Position numbers and translations under genes: made by a program. A stretch of 64,000 nucleotides of DNA. Origin: Janthinobacterium rivuli. GTDB lineage: Bacteria; Pseudomonadota; Gammaproteobacteria; Burkholderiales; Burkholderiaceae_D. The notes beneath the pieces are model-generated. The model was given only the letters and a program-made list of their open reading frames with translations, was not told where the DNA came from and searched no databases. The DNA lies in contig NZ_WFLJ01000004.1 of assembly GCF_009208735.1 (NCBI RefSeq), positions 62,001 to 126,000 of the forward strand, given 5' to 3'. Below, in pieces: positions 39,533 to 48,804 of this stretch. Each line of letters begins with the position of its first letter. Within the stretch, counting starts at the first letter, position 1.

Positions 39533-41737
39533 TCACGCCGGCGACAGCATCCTTTTTTCGCGCAGCAGCACCGTGAAAGCGTCCGCCGGCAAGGGACGGC
39601 TGAAATAATAACCCTGCATCTCGTCGCAGCCGTGCTCCGTCAGGAAATCCACCTGCTCGCGCGTCTCGACGCCCTCGGCGATGACGCGCATGTCCAGGTT
39701 GTGCGCCAGCGAGATGACGGAACGGGCGATGGCCGCGTCGCTGCTGCTGGTGGTGACGTCGTCGACGAAGGATTTGTCGATCTTCAGCACGTCGATGGGA
39801 AAGCGTTTCAGGTAGCCGAGGCTGGAATAGCCGGTGCCGAAGTCGTCGAGCGAAATGCCCACGCCGATATCCTTCAGGCGCGTCAGCGCCGCCACCGCCT
39901 TGTCCGGGTCGCCCATCACCGTGCTTTCCGTGATCTCGATCCCCAGGCAGGCGGGCGCGATGCCGTATTTGCGCAAGGTCGCCTCGACGAAAGGCACCGT
40001 GCGGTCCTGTGCGAACTGTTTGCCGGACAGGTTGACGGCCACCTTGATGCTGCCCAGGCCCGCGTCGTGCCAGGCGCGGATCTGCGCGCAGACGCTTTCG
40101 AGCACCCATTCGCCGATGGCCGTGATCGAGCCGTATTCCTCGGCCAGGGCGATGAACAGGCCGGGCGGCACCTTGCCCAGCACCGGATTTTCCCAGCGCA
40201 GCAAGGCTTCCGCGCCCAGCAAGGCGCCCGTGCGCAAGCACATCTGCGGCTGGTAGTGCACTTCGAATTCATCGCGGCCGATGGCGCCGCGCAGTTGCTG
40301 CTGCATGGCCAGGCGGGCGCGGATGTCGCTGCCCATGCGCTCCGTGAAGAAGGCGTAATGGTCACGCCCCATTTCCTTGGCGCGCACCAGGGCCGTGTCG
40401 GCGTGGCGCAGCACGTCGTCGAGGCTGTCGCCGTCGGCAGGGCACATGGCGATGCCGATGCTGGTCGTCAGCGCCAGGCGCTCGCCATCGACGCTGAGCT
40501 CTTCGCGCAAACCGGCCAGGATGGTTTGCGCCAGCGCCAGCGTGCGGCCCAACATCGCATCGTCCTGCAGCAGGATCTGGAACTCGTCGCCGCCCTGGCG
40601 CACCACCGTGTCGCCTTCGCGCACGCAGCCGGACAGGAAGCGCGCCACCACCTGCAGCGCCTTGTCGCCCACGGCCTGGCCGTGCGAATCGTTAATGTTC
40701 TTGAAGCGGTCCAGGTCCAGGCACATCAGCACCACCTGCTGGCTGTCGCGCACGGCGTTCGCGCGCGCCTGTTCGAAGCGCTCGCGCAGCAGCACGCGGT
40801 TCGGCAAGCCGGTCAGCGCGTCGTGGTAGGAAAGGAAATCGATCAGATGCTGCTCGGCCTTGCGCTCGCTGATGTCGAGGAAGACGCCGATGTAGTTGAC
40901 GACGGCGCCGTCCGGGCCGTGCACGGTGGAGGCGCTGAGCAGGCAGGGATAGGTGTCGCCGCTCTTGCGCCGCGTCTGCACCTCGCCCGACCAGCAGCCG
41001 CTGCTGCGCAAGCCCTGGCGCATGGCCTGCAGCACCGCTTCGCCCGTGTGTTCGGCGTGCAGGCGCAGGATGTCCGTGCCCACCACTTCCTGCGCCGCGT
41101 AGCCGGTGATGCGCGTGAAGGCGGGATTGGCCGTGACGATGATGCCGGTCGGATCCGTGATCAGGATGGCGTCCTGCGTCGCCTCGAAGACCTGGCCCGA
41201 CAGGCGCAGCAATTCTTCATTGGCGCGGCGGATCTGCACTTCGCGCGCCAAGGTGCTGGCCACCTGTTCCAGTTCGGCCGTGCGTTCGGCCACGCGCCGC
41301 TCCAGGTTGGCGCGCTCCTGCGCCAGCTGCAGCTGCGCCCGCGCCAGGCGCACGTGGGCGTCCGTGCGGGCGAGGATTTCCTCGGCCTGGAAGGGTTTGG
41401 CGATAAAGTCGACGGCGCCCAGCGCGAAGCCGCGCACCTTGTCGTCCGTATCGTATTGGGCCGACAGGAAGATCACCGGCACCTGGCGCAGGGACGGTAT
41501 CTCCTTCAGGCGCCGGCACACTTCAAAGCCGTCGAGGCCCGGCATGCGCACGTCAAGCAGGATCAGCTCCGGCGGGCGCGCCTGGGCCGTCCACAGGGCC
41601 AGTTCGCCGTTCGGCGCCTGGCGCACCGCATAGCCGGCGCCGCCCAGCAAATCGCTCAACAGCTTCAGCGAAGCCGGTGTATCTTCAACGATCAGTACTT
41701 CGCCCTTAGCATTCACTTCGGAAAAATCGCGGTGCAT
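39533..41737 (-). CDS. Receiver-PAS-GGDEF-EAL response regulator
   Basis: 734 residues. A receiver domain (about 12-130, phosphoacceptor Asp in LILLDVRMPGLDG), a short coiled coil, PAS (about 180-300), GGDEF (about 310-470, intact as QGGDEFQILL), and EAL (about 490-730, with EALLRW, GIEITEST, DDFGTGYSS, KIDKSFVDD). Both cyclase and phosphodiesterase sites look intact. It is probably phosphorylated by one of the two hybrid-type kinases encoded directly upstream, which lie 175 bases away in the same direction. Starts with ATG at 41737; no strong ribosome site is seen. Confidence 0.92.
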   Translation of the reverse strand: MHRDFSEVNAKGEVLIVEDTPASLKLLSDLLGGAGYAVRQAPNGELALWTAQARPPELILLDVRMPGLDGFEVCRRLKEIPSLRQVPVIFLSAQYDTDDKVRGFALGAVDFIAKPFQAEEILARTDAHVRLARAQLQLAQERANLERRVAERTAELEQVASTLAREVQIRRANEELLRLSGQVFEATQDAILITDPTGIIVTANPAFTRITGYAAQEVVGTDILRLHAEHTGEAVLQAMRQGLRSSGCWSGEVQTRRKSGDTYPCLLSASTVHGPDGAVVNYIGVFLDISERKAEQHLIDFLSYHDALTGLPNRVLLRERFEQARANAVRDSQQVVLMCLDLDRFKNINDSHGQAVGDKALQVVARFLSGCVREGDTVVRQGGDEFQILLQDDAMLGRTLALAQTILAGLREELSVDGERLALTTSIGIAMCPADGDSLDDVLRHADTALVRAKEMGRDHYAFFTERMGSDIRARLAMQQQLRGAIGRDEFEVHYQPQMCLRTGALLGAEALLRWENPVLGKVPPGLFIALAEEYGSITAIGEWVLESVCAQIRAWHDAGLGSIKVAVNLSGKQFAQDRTVPFVEATLRKYGIAPACLGIEITESTVMGDPDKAVAALTRLKDIGVGISLDDFGTGYSSLGYLKRFPIDVLKIDKSFVDDVTTSSSDAAIARSVISLAHNLDMRVIAEGVETREQVDFLTEHGCDEMQGYYFSRPLPADAFTVLLREKRMLSPA

Positions 41738-41912
41738 GTAGCAGTTCTCTCAGCTTTGGATGAGGCGCGGCGGTCGGTTGCCGCGCTGGACAAGACATTT
41801 CTTTGCGATGAACTACGTACTATCATCATAATCTTTATTGCAATTTAGCACCATCCATCGGCGGCACTTAGTCCGTCTTTTCAGTCAATCCGATGTTGTC
41901 AGCCCACACTTT

Positions 41913-44078
41913 TCAAGCGTGCGCCAGTACCCCCTCGTTCTCCAGCAAGTCGCACAGCTGGCGGTACTGATGCTGGTCGAGCATGGCTTGCAGCGGCGCC
42001 AGCACGGGTGCCGCCGCCGGCGGCAGGGCAGCCAGCAGCAATGCCACCCTGGCCAGATTCAATTCACGCAGCGCCACCAGCAAGGCCGCGCGCTCTTCCC
42101 CGGCCAGCAACAGCAAGTCTTGCGCCCGCAGTGCCGGCGGCGCCTCGGGCGCCGGCGCCACCGGCAGCGGCATGGACACCTGCACGGGCGCCTCGGCCGC
42201 CTGCGCGGGAATGCTGAAGCGGAAGGTGGCGCCCTGCCCCGGCATGGACTCCACCGTCAGTTCGCCTTTCATCAATTGCACGAATTCGCGCGAGATGGCC
42301 AGGCCCAGGCCCGTGCCATCCTTCGGTCCCGCGCTGTCGGCCTGCACGAAGGGTTCGAAGATGCGCTGCTGGTCTTCCGGGGCGATGCCGATGCCCATGT
42401 CGCTGACGGCGAACGCCAGCATCCATTGATCGCCATCGCGCCATTCTCCGCGCACGCGCAAGGTGACCTCGCCGCCGCCGGCAAACTTGACGGCGTTCGA
42501 CATCAGATTCAGCAGCACCTGGCGCAGGCGCGTCGCGTCGAGCATCACGGCCGCCGGCAGGTCCGCGCAATCGAGGCGCAAGGCCAGCCCTTGCTGCTCG
42601 GCGCGCATGCCCAGCATGTCCATCACTTCCTGCAGCAGCGGCGCCAGCGCCACCACGGCCGTCTGCGCGTGCAGGCGCCCCGCCTCGCCCTTCGACAGTT
42701 CGAGGATTTCATTGATCAGGGTGAGCAAATGGTTGCCGGAGCGGTGGATGATGGCCAGGTTGCGCTTTTCATCGTCCTGCATGTGCGGCGAGGCGGCCAT
42801 CAGGCGCGAAAAGCCGATCACGGAATTCAAGGGCGTGCGCAGTTCATGGCTCATGTTGGCCAGGAAGGTGCTCTTGGCGCGGTTCGCCGCCTGCGCCTGG
42901 CTGACGGCCACCGACAGGGCGCTCGTGCGTTCGGCCACCAGTTCTTCCAGGTGGTGACGGTGGCGCAGCAGTTCCAGTTCGGCCTCGCGGTGCGCCGTGA
43001 TGTCATAGTTCGAGCCCACCAGGCGCATGGGCTGGCCCTGGCCGTCGCGGAAGATCACGGCGTCGGCCTTGATGTAGCGGATGGCGCCATCGGGCCACAG
43101 GATGCGGTATTCGTGCGTGAACGCCTGCCCGGCGCCCAGTGCGGCGCGCAGGGCCTGCTTGGCGGCCGGCACGTCGTCCGGCATCAGCGCCGCGCGCCAG
43201 ATGGCCGCCGGCGCCATGGTGCTGTCGGCATCGGCCCTGAACTGCGCGTACATCTGTTCATCCCATTGCAAGGCGTCGCTGACGACGTTCCAGTCCCAGA
43301 TGCCGATGCTGGCCGCGCCGGTGGCCATCTGCACGCGTTCCTCGCTGCGCTGCAAGGCGCGGTAGCGGCTGTCGAGCAGCGCCACCATGTCGCGGATGGA
43401 ACGGTACAGCGTGCGCAGCTCGCCCAGGAACCACGCTTTCGGCGGCGTGCCGAACGCCTCGCCCTGCCCTGCCTGGACGCCTGCCGCATACTGGCCGATC
43501 GCCTTCAGGGGCTTGAGCATCAGACACCACATCAGCAGCCAGATGCTGGCCACCAGGATCACGTCGAGCGCCACGATCATGGCGCCGATGCCCAATGCGC
43601 GCTGCCGCAGCTGCGCGTGCAGCAGGGCCGGCGTCGCATACACGGCCACGCTGCCGATGACTTGCCCGCCCATCGTCACGGGGCGCCGCTGCACCAGCCA
43701 GCCAGGTTCGGCGGACAGCGACGAGAAACTGCCGATGGCGCCAGTGGCCGTGCGGCGCAGCACCAGCGCTTCCTTGCCGATGCCCGGCGTCAGGGAGCTG
43801 GCCACCAGATCGCGCTTGCCCAGCGTGCTGCGCATGATGGCCTGCATCTGCTTTTCATCGAGATTCCACAAGGGCAGTTCGATGGCCACGGCCAGCTGGT
43901 CCGCACTGACGGCCAGGCTGCGATGCAGCTGCTGCCAGCGCTGCTCGCGTTCGGACTGGTAAAACAGCACGGCAAACACCAGCAGCAGCGCGGTGACGAC
44001 GAAGGTCAGCGTCACGCTGACGGCCAGCACGATGGACACGCCGCCCAGGCGCGCGCCGCTGGAAGCGCGCATCGTCAT
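41913..44078 (-). CDS. Membrane sensor histidine kinase with PAS domain
   Basis: 721 residues. Transmembrane helix 1 (about 15-38), a periplasmic region of about 130 residues, helix 2 (about 168-188), a HAMP-like segment, PAS (about 255-370), a HisKA domain with FLANMSHELRTPLNSVIGFSR (catalytic His), and HATPase with NLMSNAVKFAGGG and DGTGLGLAISREFV. No receiver domain follows, but the C-terminal tail (about 650-721) ends LDQHQYRQLCDLLENEG and matches the tail of the neighbouring kinase. The ATG at 44078 overlaps the neighbour stop codon (ATGA), so the two are co-translated. Confidence 0.92.
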   Translation of the reverse strand: MTMRASSGARLGGVSIVLAVSVTLTFVVTALLLVFAVLFYQSEREQRWQQLHRSLAVSADQLAVAIELPLWNLDEKQMQAIMRSTLGKRDLVASSLTPGIGKEALVLRRTATGAIGSFSSLSAEPGWLVQRRPVTMGGQVIGSVAVYATPALLHAQLRQRALGIGAMIVALDVILVASIWLLMWCLMLKPLKAIGQYAAGVQAGQGEAFGTPPKAWFLGELRTLYRSIRDMVALLDSRYRALQRSEERVQMATGAASIGIWDWNVVSDALQWDEQMYAQFRADADSTMAPAAIWRAALMPDDVPAAKQALRAALGAGQAFTHEYRILWPDGAIRYIKADAVIFRDGQGQPMRLVGSNYDITAHREAELELLRHRHHLEELVAERTSALSVAVSQAQAANRAKSTFLANMSHELRTPLNSVIGFSRLMAASPHMQDDEKRNLAIIHRSGNHLLTLINEILELSKGEAGRLHAQTAVVALAPLLQEVMDMLGMRAEQQGLALRLDCADLPAAVMLDATRLRQVLLNLMSNAVKFAGGGEVTLRVRGEWRDGDQWMLAFAVSDMGIGIAPEDQQRIFEPFVQADSAGPKDGTGLGLAISREFVQLMKGELTVESMPGQGATFRFSIPAQAAEAPVQVSMPLPVAPAPEAPPALRAQDLLLLAGEERAALLVALRELNLARVALLLAALPPAAAPVLAPLQAMLDQHQYRQLCDLLENEGVLAHA

Positions 44079-47000
44079 GCGTCTTCGCCCTGCGGCTCGC
44101 TGGCCAGCTGCGCCAGCAAGGCGCACAGCGGCTGGTATTGATGCTGTTCCAGCATGGCGGCGATATGCGCGGCCAGCTGCGGCAGGCTGGTCGCGACGCC
44201 GGCCAGCACGATGGCGCTGCGCCGCAAATCGAGGGCATGCACGGATTCGAGCAGCACCTGCCGCTCGGCCGCGCCCAGCTGGCCCAGTTCCTGCTGCAGG
44301 TCAAAGGCGACCACCGGCACGCGCGGCGGCGTGGCGGCGGTGCGCTGGAAACGCACGCCCAGCTGCTGCTCCAGCATGGCGAACAGGTGTTCCTGCTCGA
44401 TCGGTTTGCGCAGGAAGCCGTCGGCGCCGGCAGCCAGCGCCTCCTGCTTTTCCTCCTCGAAGGCGGAGGCGGTCATGATCACCAGGCGCGGCTGCACCAG
44501 TGCCGGCTGCGCGCGCAGCCAGCGCGTCAGCGCCAGGCCGTCCACGTCCGGCATGCGCCAGTCGCTGAGCACCATGTCGTAGCGCTGCGCCGCCAGCATG
44601 GCTTGCGCCTGCACGCCGCCGGCCGCCTCCTGCAGCTGGAAACCCAGCGGCGCCAGCAAGCCGGCCAGCAGCTTGCGGCAGTTGTCGTCATCGTCGACCA
44701 GCAGCACCATGCGCCCGCGCTGGGCCGATGGCAGGCGCGCCACGCGGCCTGGCGCCAGCGCCGCGACGGCCGCTTGCTGCAGCAGCGGCGCGCGCAGCTC
44801 GAAACTGAAGCGGGAGCCGGCACCCAAGGTCGATTCGACGCGCAGTTCACCCCCCATCAGGCGCACGAACTCGCGCGAGATGGTCAGCCCCAGGCCCGTG
44901 CCGGCCTGCGCCACCGCGCTGTCGGCCTGCACGAACGGTTCAAAGATGCGTTCCAGGTCTTCTTCCGCGATGCCGCTGCCCGTGTCGCGCACGGCAAACG
45001 CCAGCGCCGCTTGCCCATCGCCGTCCGTCCGGCAGGCCAGCGACAGGGTCACGCTGCCCTGCTCGATGAACTTGAGCGCGTTCGACAGCAAATTCAACAG
45101 CACCTGGCGCAGCTTGGCGCCGTCGAGCCGCACCAGCGGCGGCACGCCGTCGCGCTCGAGCCGCAGCGCGATGCCCTGGTCGCTCGAACGCATGCGCACC
45201 ATCTCGAGCATTTCGTCGAGCAAGCCATTCAAGTCCACGGGCCCCGCTTGCAGCTGCATGCGGCCCGCCTCGATTTTCGACAATTCCAGGATATCGTTGA
45301 TCAAGGTCAGCAAATGATGGCCGGCGCGGTTGATGATCGCCAGGTTGTGCTTTTCTTCCTCGAACATGCTGCTCGAATCGGCCATCATCTGCGAAAAGCC
45401 GATCACGGAATTCAAGGGCGTGCGCAATTCGTGGCTCATGTTGGCCAGGAAGACGCTTTTTGCGCGGTTCGCCGATTCGGCCTCGGTGACGGCCACCGAC
45501 AGGGCCGCTGTGCGCTGCTGCACCAGTTCCTCCAGATGGTCGCGGTAGCCGAGCAGCTCCTGTTCGCTGTGCTTGCGCTCGGAAATGTCGACGATGCCGC
45601 TGCGCACCAGGCGCCGTCCGTCCATCGGCAGGCGCACCAGCCGCACTTCGCAGGGAAAGACGCTGCCGTCGGCGCGCCGCACATTGCGCTCAACCAGAAT
45701 GGGCTCACCCAGCATGGCGCGGCGCAGATGCTCTTCCATCATCAATCCCAGCGGCAGGCCGTCGGGTTGCTCGCCCGTGTACAGGTCGAACGGCCCACGC
45801 GCCAGCAGCGCTTCGCGCGACATCCCCAGCATGCGCTGCGCGCTGCTGTTGGCGTCGATGAAGCGGTCCTGGTCCAGGTCATACACGACGATCGCTTCGG
45901 GCGCATGCTCGACGAGGATGCGGAAGCGCTGTTCGCTTTCGCGCGCATCACTCTCGGCGCGGCGCAGACGGCGGCGCTGCAGCAGCAAGGCGCTGAGCAG
46001 GCTCGCCATGGCGAGGAACACGGCGCCCACCGACAGCACGGCGACACGGTGTTCATGCCACAGCTGCGGCGGGCGGTTGAAAAACAGGGTGTGCGGCGGC
46101 AGCCGGCTGATGTCCGCATCCCAGCGCTGCAGCTGATCCCAGTCATACATGGGCACCGGGCGCGCCGGCGGCAGCAGGGCGCCCGGCGCGGCAGGCGCCT
46201 TGCCGGCCAATACGGCCAGCGACATCTGCGCCACCTGCTGCGCGGCCTGTTCGATATGCAGGAGGGAGCCGCCGAGGATGCCCTTGCCGACCGTCGCGTT
46301 ATACATGCCGAAGACGGGCACATTGGCCAGCCGCGCCAGTTGCGTGGAGAATTGCACGGGCGTGGCGAGGTTGCCGTCCACGTCGCGGTTGACATTGCCC
46401 GCCACCAGCAGCGTATCGGCGGGCAAGTGCGCCACCGCCGCGCGCATCTGGTCCAGGGTCAGGTCATCGAGATAGCGCATGGCCACCTTGCCCTGCCACG
46501 CCAGCGCCGCCTGCTGCATGTCGCGCTTCAAGGCCTGGTCGGCCTCGCTGGCGCCGACGGCCATGACGATGGTCTTGGTCTCCGGGAACAGCGCCATGGC
46601 TTGCGCCAGGGTACCGGGAAAATCGACGTTCACCTTTTGCTGCCAGATGGATGCGGGGCTGCCGGCCGGCAAGGCCTTGCCCGAGGTGTTGATCGCCAGC
46701 ACGGGCACGCCGCGCGCCAGCGGCGCCAGGTCCGACAGCAAAAAATCGAGCGCCGGCTGCTGCATGGCGATGATCAGGTCCGCCTTGCGCCCCATCATCT
46801 GTGTGTATCTTAAAAGCAACAAATCACGCATCTCATTGCGCAGCGCCGGGTCGCCCTGGGTATTCAGGTTCAGGTGCTCGACCATGATGTCTTCGCTGGC
46901 AAGTCCCGCCGCGGCCATGGCGGCGACGTAGGTGCGCGTGTACGATTCGACGCCGGCGCGGCCGTAATCGTAGGCGTTGAGGAACAGCACGCGCTGGCCC

Positions 47001-47119
47001 TGCTGCGGCGCGGCCGGCATGGCGGCAGGCGCCGCGGCAACACAGAACACCAGCAGCAACGCGCGGCAGCAGCGGCGCACCGCTGCCCTGCCCATCCCGC
47101 CGCCAGGCACCTCACGCAT
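44075..47119 (-). CDS. Hybrid histidine kinase with periplasmic ABC-substrate-binding-like sensor
   Basis: 1014 residues. A signal-anchor N-terminus, then a periplasmic domain (about 40-345) like the ABC_sub_bind family (QRVLFLNAYDYGRAGVESY, VPVLAINTSGKALP). A transmembrane helix (about 358-380), PAS (about 395-510), HisKA with FLANMSHELRTPLNSVIGFSQ, HATPase with NLLSNALKFIEQG and GTGLGLTISREFV, and a receiver domain (about 810-925) with the phosphoacceptor Asp in YDMVLSDWRMPDVDG. The C-terminal tail (about 940-1014) ends LEQHQYQPLCALLAQL, shared with the next kinase. It may sense a small organic ligand. Start choice between 47119 and 47095 is open. Confidence 0.92.
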   Translation of the reverse strand: MREVPGGGMGRAAVRRCCRALLLVFCVAAAPAAMPAAPQQGQRVLFLNAYDYGRAGVESYTRTYVAAMAAAGLASEDIMVEHLNLNTQGDPALRNEMRDLLLLRYTQMMGRKADLIIAMQQPALDFLLSDLAPLARGVPVLAINTSGKALPAGSPASIWQQKVNVDFPGTLAQAMALFPETKTIVMAVGASEADQALKRDMQQAALAWQGKVAMRYLDDLTLDQMRAAVAHLPADTLLVAGNVNRDVDGNLATPVQFSTQLARLANVPVFGMYNATVGKGILGGSLLHIEQAAQQVAQMSLAVLAGKAPAAPGALLPPARPVPMYDWDQLQRWDADISRLPPHTLFFNRPPQLWHEHRVAVLSVGAVFLAMASLLSALLLQRRRLRRAESDARESEQRFRILVEHAPEAIVVYDLDQDRFIDANSSAQRMLGMSREALLARGPFDLYTGEQPDGLPLGLMMEEHLRRAMLGEPILVERNVRRADGSVFPCEVRLVRLPMDGRRLVRSGIVDISERKHSEQELLGYRDHLEELVQQRTAALSVAVTEAESANRAKSVFLANMSHELRTPLNSVIGFSQMMADSSSMFEEEKHNLAIINRAGHHLLTLINDILELSKIEAGRMQLQAGPVDLNGLLDEMLEMVRMRSSDQGIALRLERDGVPPLVRLDGAKLRQVLLNLLSNALKFIEQGSVTLSLACRTDGDGQAALAFAVRDTGSGIAEEDLERIFEPFVQADSAVAQAGTGLGLTISREFVRLMGGELRVESTLGAGSRFSFELRAPLLQQAAVAALAPGRVARLPSAQRGRMVLLVDDDDNCRKLLAGLLAPLGFQLQEAAGGVQAQAMLAAQRYDMVLSDWRMPDVDGLALTRWLRAQPALVQPRLVIMTASAFEEEKQEALAAGADGFLRKPIEQEHLFAMLEQQLGVRFQRTAATPPRVPVVAFDLQQELGQLGAAERQVLLESVHALDLRRSAIVLAGVATSLPQLAAHIAAMLEQHQYQPLCALLAQLASEPQGEDA

Positions 47120-47284
47120 CCTTCGCCATGCCCATGCTCACTCCCGCCTGTCACCATGTTTCAACTATGCGCTGACTGCTCAGCCACCGACATTTACAAA
47201 AACATGATAACGTCAACTGCAGGGGCAAGTCCATTCCTTAGGGCAATCTTTTAACGATACGTACGCTCGCAACGCCACACACCG

Positions 47285-48631
47285 TTACGCGGCCGTGCTG
47301 CTGATCCCGAACAATTCCAGCCTCAGCCCTTTTATGCCGGACGGCACGTAGATCGCAATCGCCTGGGCCTTGATCATGCTGTCATAAATACTGCCTTTGT
47401 TATCGATCGAAAAGTAATACGTATTGGGCCGTACTGGCACCTCGGCAGGAACCTGGGCCATATGGCGCAACTCGGCCCCCGGAAGTGCCCGGCTCAGTAA
47501 TAGGTCGATATTGTCCGGAGATGAAATCTTGAACTGCAACGGCACTGTGGCGACCAGCTCCAGCGCCGGCATATCGGCGTTTACCGCAAGACAGAGTTCG
47601 GTCTGACGGTCAATCCGCTTGGCATCGAGCAAGCCGTGATAGTGGGTGTTTTGTTGCGTGTCGTTGGCCAGCGCAATCGGGAAGTAACGCGACAGGAGCA
47701 CGGTATCGATCAAGTCGCGAATGATGCCATCGAGCTTGCCGAAACCGGGAGCCGCATCATCGTGACAATAAGCCGGCAAGTCGCTCAGTGTGTATTTTTT
47801 CGAAAACGTCATCAAGCCACCCGCCAATGCCATCAATTTTTCAAACAGATGCACGGGATGGTGGCGCCCGTAACTGGCGCAATGACGGAGCGTGGCGCTG
47901 GCCGTGCTCAATGTATGGAGCATCCAGAACGAGGAAACGTCCCCGCCATGAAATTCCACCGTATTGTTACCAGGCTGACGGTGGCGGCCGTATAGCGCCT
48001 CGATCTTCGCACCCATGCGATCGAGCAGCGAATCGAGCATTTTCTGCAGTGCAGACTCGGCGCTGATGGTCAGGCCAGGCGGGATGAAGGAGGTGTCGAT
48101 TTCAAAGCCGCCATTGCCTGCGCGGTACAAGCGGATCACCGGGATGGCAAGATAATCATGCAGGGGGTCCAGTTGCGACAGCAGATGCACGCGTTTCTTC
48201 AGGTAAGCCACGGCTATGCTGACTGCCTCGCTGTACAGGTCCGGGGTTTCGATATCCGCCTGGACATAGCGCGCGCCTGCGGTGCTCACATTGCCGCCAT
48301 GTGCCTGCAGCGCCGGAAGCGCGGCATAAAAAGTAAAACCATGTTCGCTGGAAGGCAGCTTGGACAGGTCAACCGCACCGGGCAATACATCGCCAAGCGG
48401 CGCTTCAAACAGCTCTCCATCCTGAAAGACGAGCGACATGCTGTCCGCCCGCAAGCTATTGTTGGCCAGTGCATCCGCATTCCAGCGAATGCACTGCACG
48501 CCCCACAAATGTGGATTAATGAGCGAGGCCAGACGTTGCAGACGCGCCTCATGGTAGCGGTCCAGCTGCTGGAATTGCTGGGGACCGATGGCCAGGCCCT
48601 CGGACCAAAGTAATTTGGACGGCAATGTCAT
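47285..48631 (-). CDS. tssK: T6SS baseplate subunit TssK
   Basis: 448 residues. The N-terminal shoulder domain begins LPSKLLWSEGLAIGPQQFQQLDRYHEARL, the typical TssK opening, and the C-terminal head includes PLQFKISSPDNIDLLLSRALPGAELRHM and VPVRPNTYYFSIDNKGSIYDSM. TssK trimers join the TssFG wedge and the membrane complex. The ATG at 48631 is chosen because GGAG lies 6 bases upstream. It is divergent from tssF, unlike the usual single-direction T6SS layout. Confidence 0.92.
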   Translation of the reverse strand: MTLPSKLLWSEGLAIGPQQFQQLDRYHEARLQRLASLINPHLWGVQCIRWNADALANNSLRADSMSLVFQDGELFEAPLGDVLPGAVDLSKLPSSEHGFTFYAALPALQAHGGNVSTAGARYVQADIETPDLYSEAVSIAVAYLKKRVHLLSQLDPLHDYLAIPVIRLYRAGNGGFEIDTSFIPPGLTISAESALQKMLDSLLDRMGAKIEALYGRHRQPGNNTVEFHGGDVSSFWMLHTLSTASATLRHCASYGRHHPVHLFEKLMALAGGLMTFSKKYTLSDLPAYCHDDAAPGFGKLDGIIRDLIDTVLLSRYFPIALANDTQQNTHYHGLLDAKRIDRQTELCLAVNADMPALELVATVPLQFKISSPDNIDLLLSRALPGAELRHMAQVPAEVPVRPNTYYFSIDNKGSIYDSMIKAQAIAIYVPSGIKGLRLELFGISSTAA

Positions 48632-48804
48632 TGCGTTCTCCATGTTGACCGTTGGAATCATGCTGCCTAGCCAGTCTGATGTTGCCAGCTTGGAAGTCCT
48701 TGATATTGCGCAGCAACCCTGTCCAATTATTTGCGCAAACGCAATTTACCTTTGAGCAAACGCTCGGATACTGGCCATTCCGCCGCAGAGACACAGGAAA
48801 AAAG

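Noticed and set aside
44138..46813. An 891-residue open frame opposite the hybrid kinase.
   Set aside because: Shadow of the kinase frame in GC-rich DNA; no motifs and no ribosome site.
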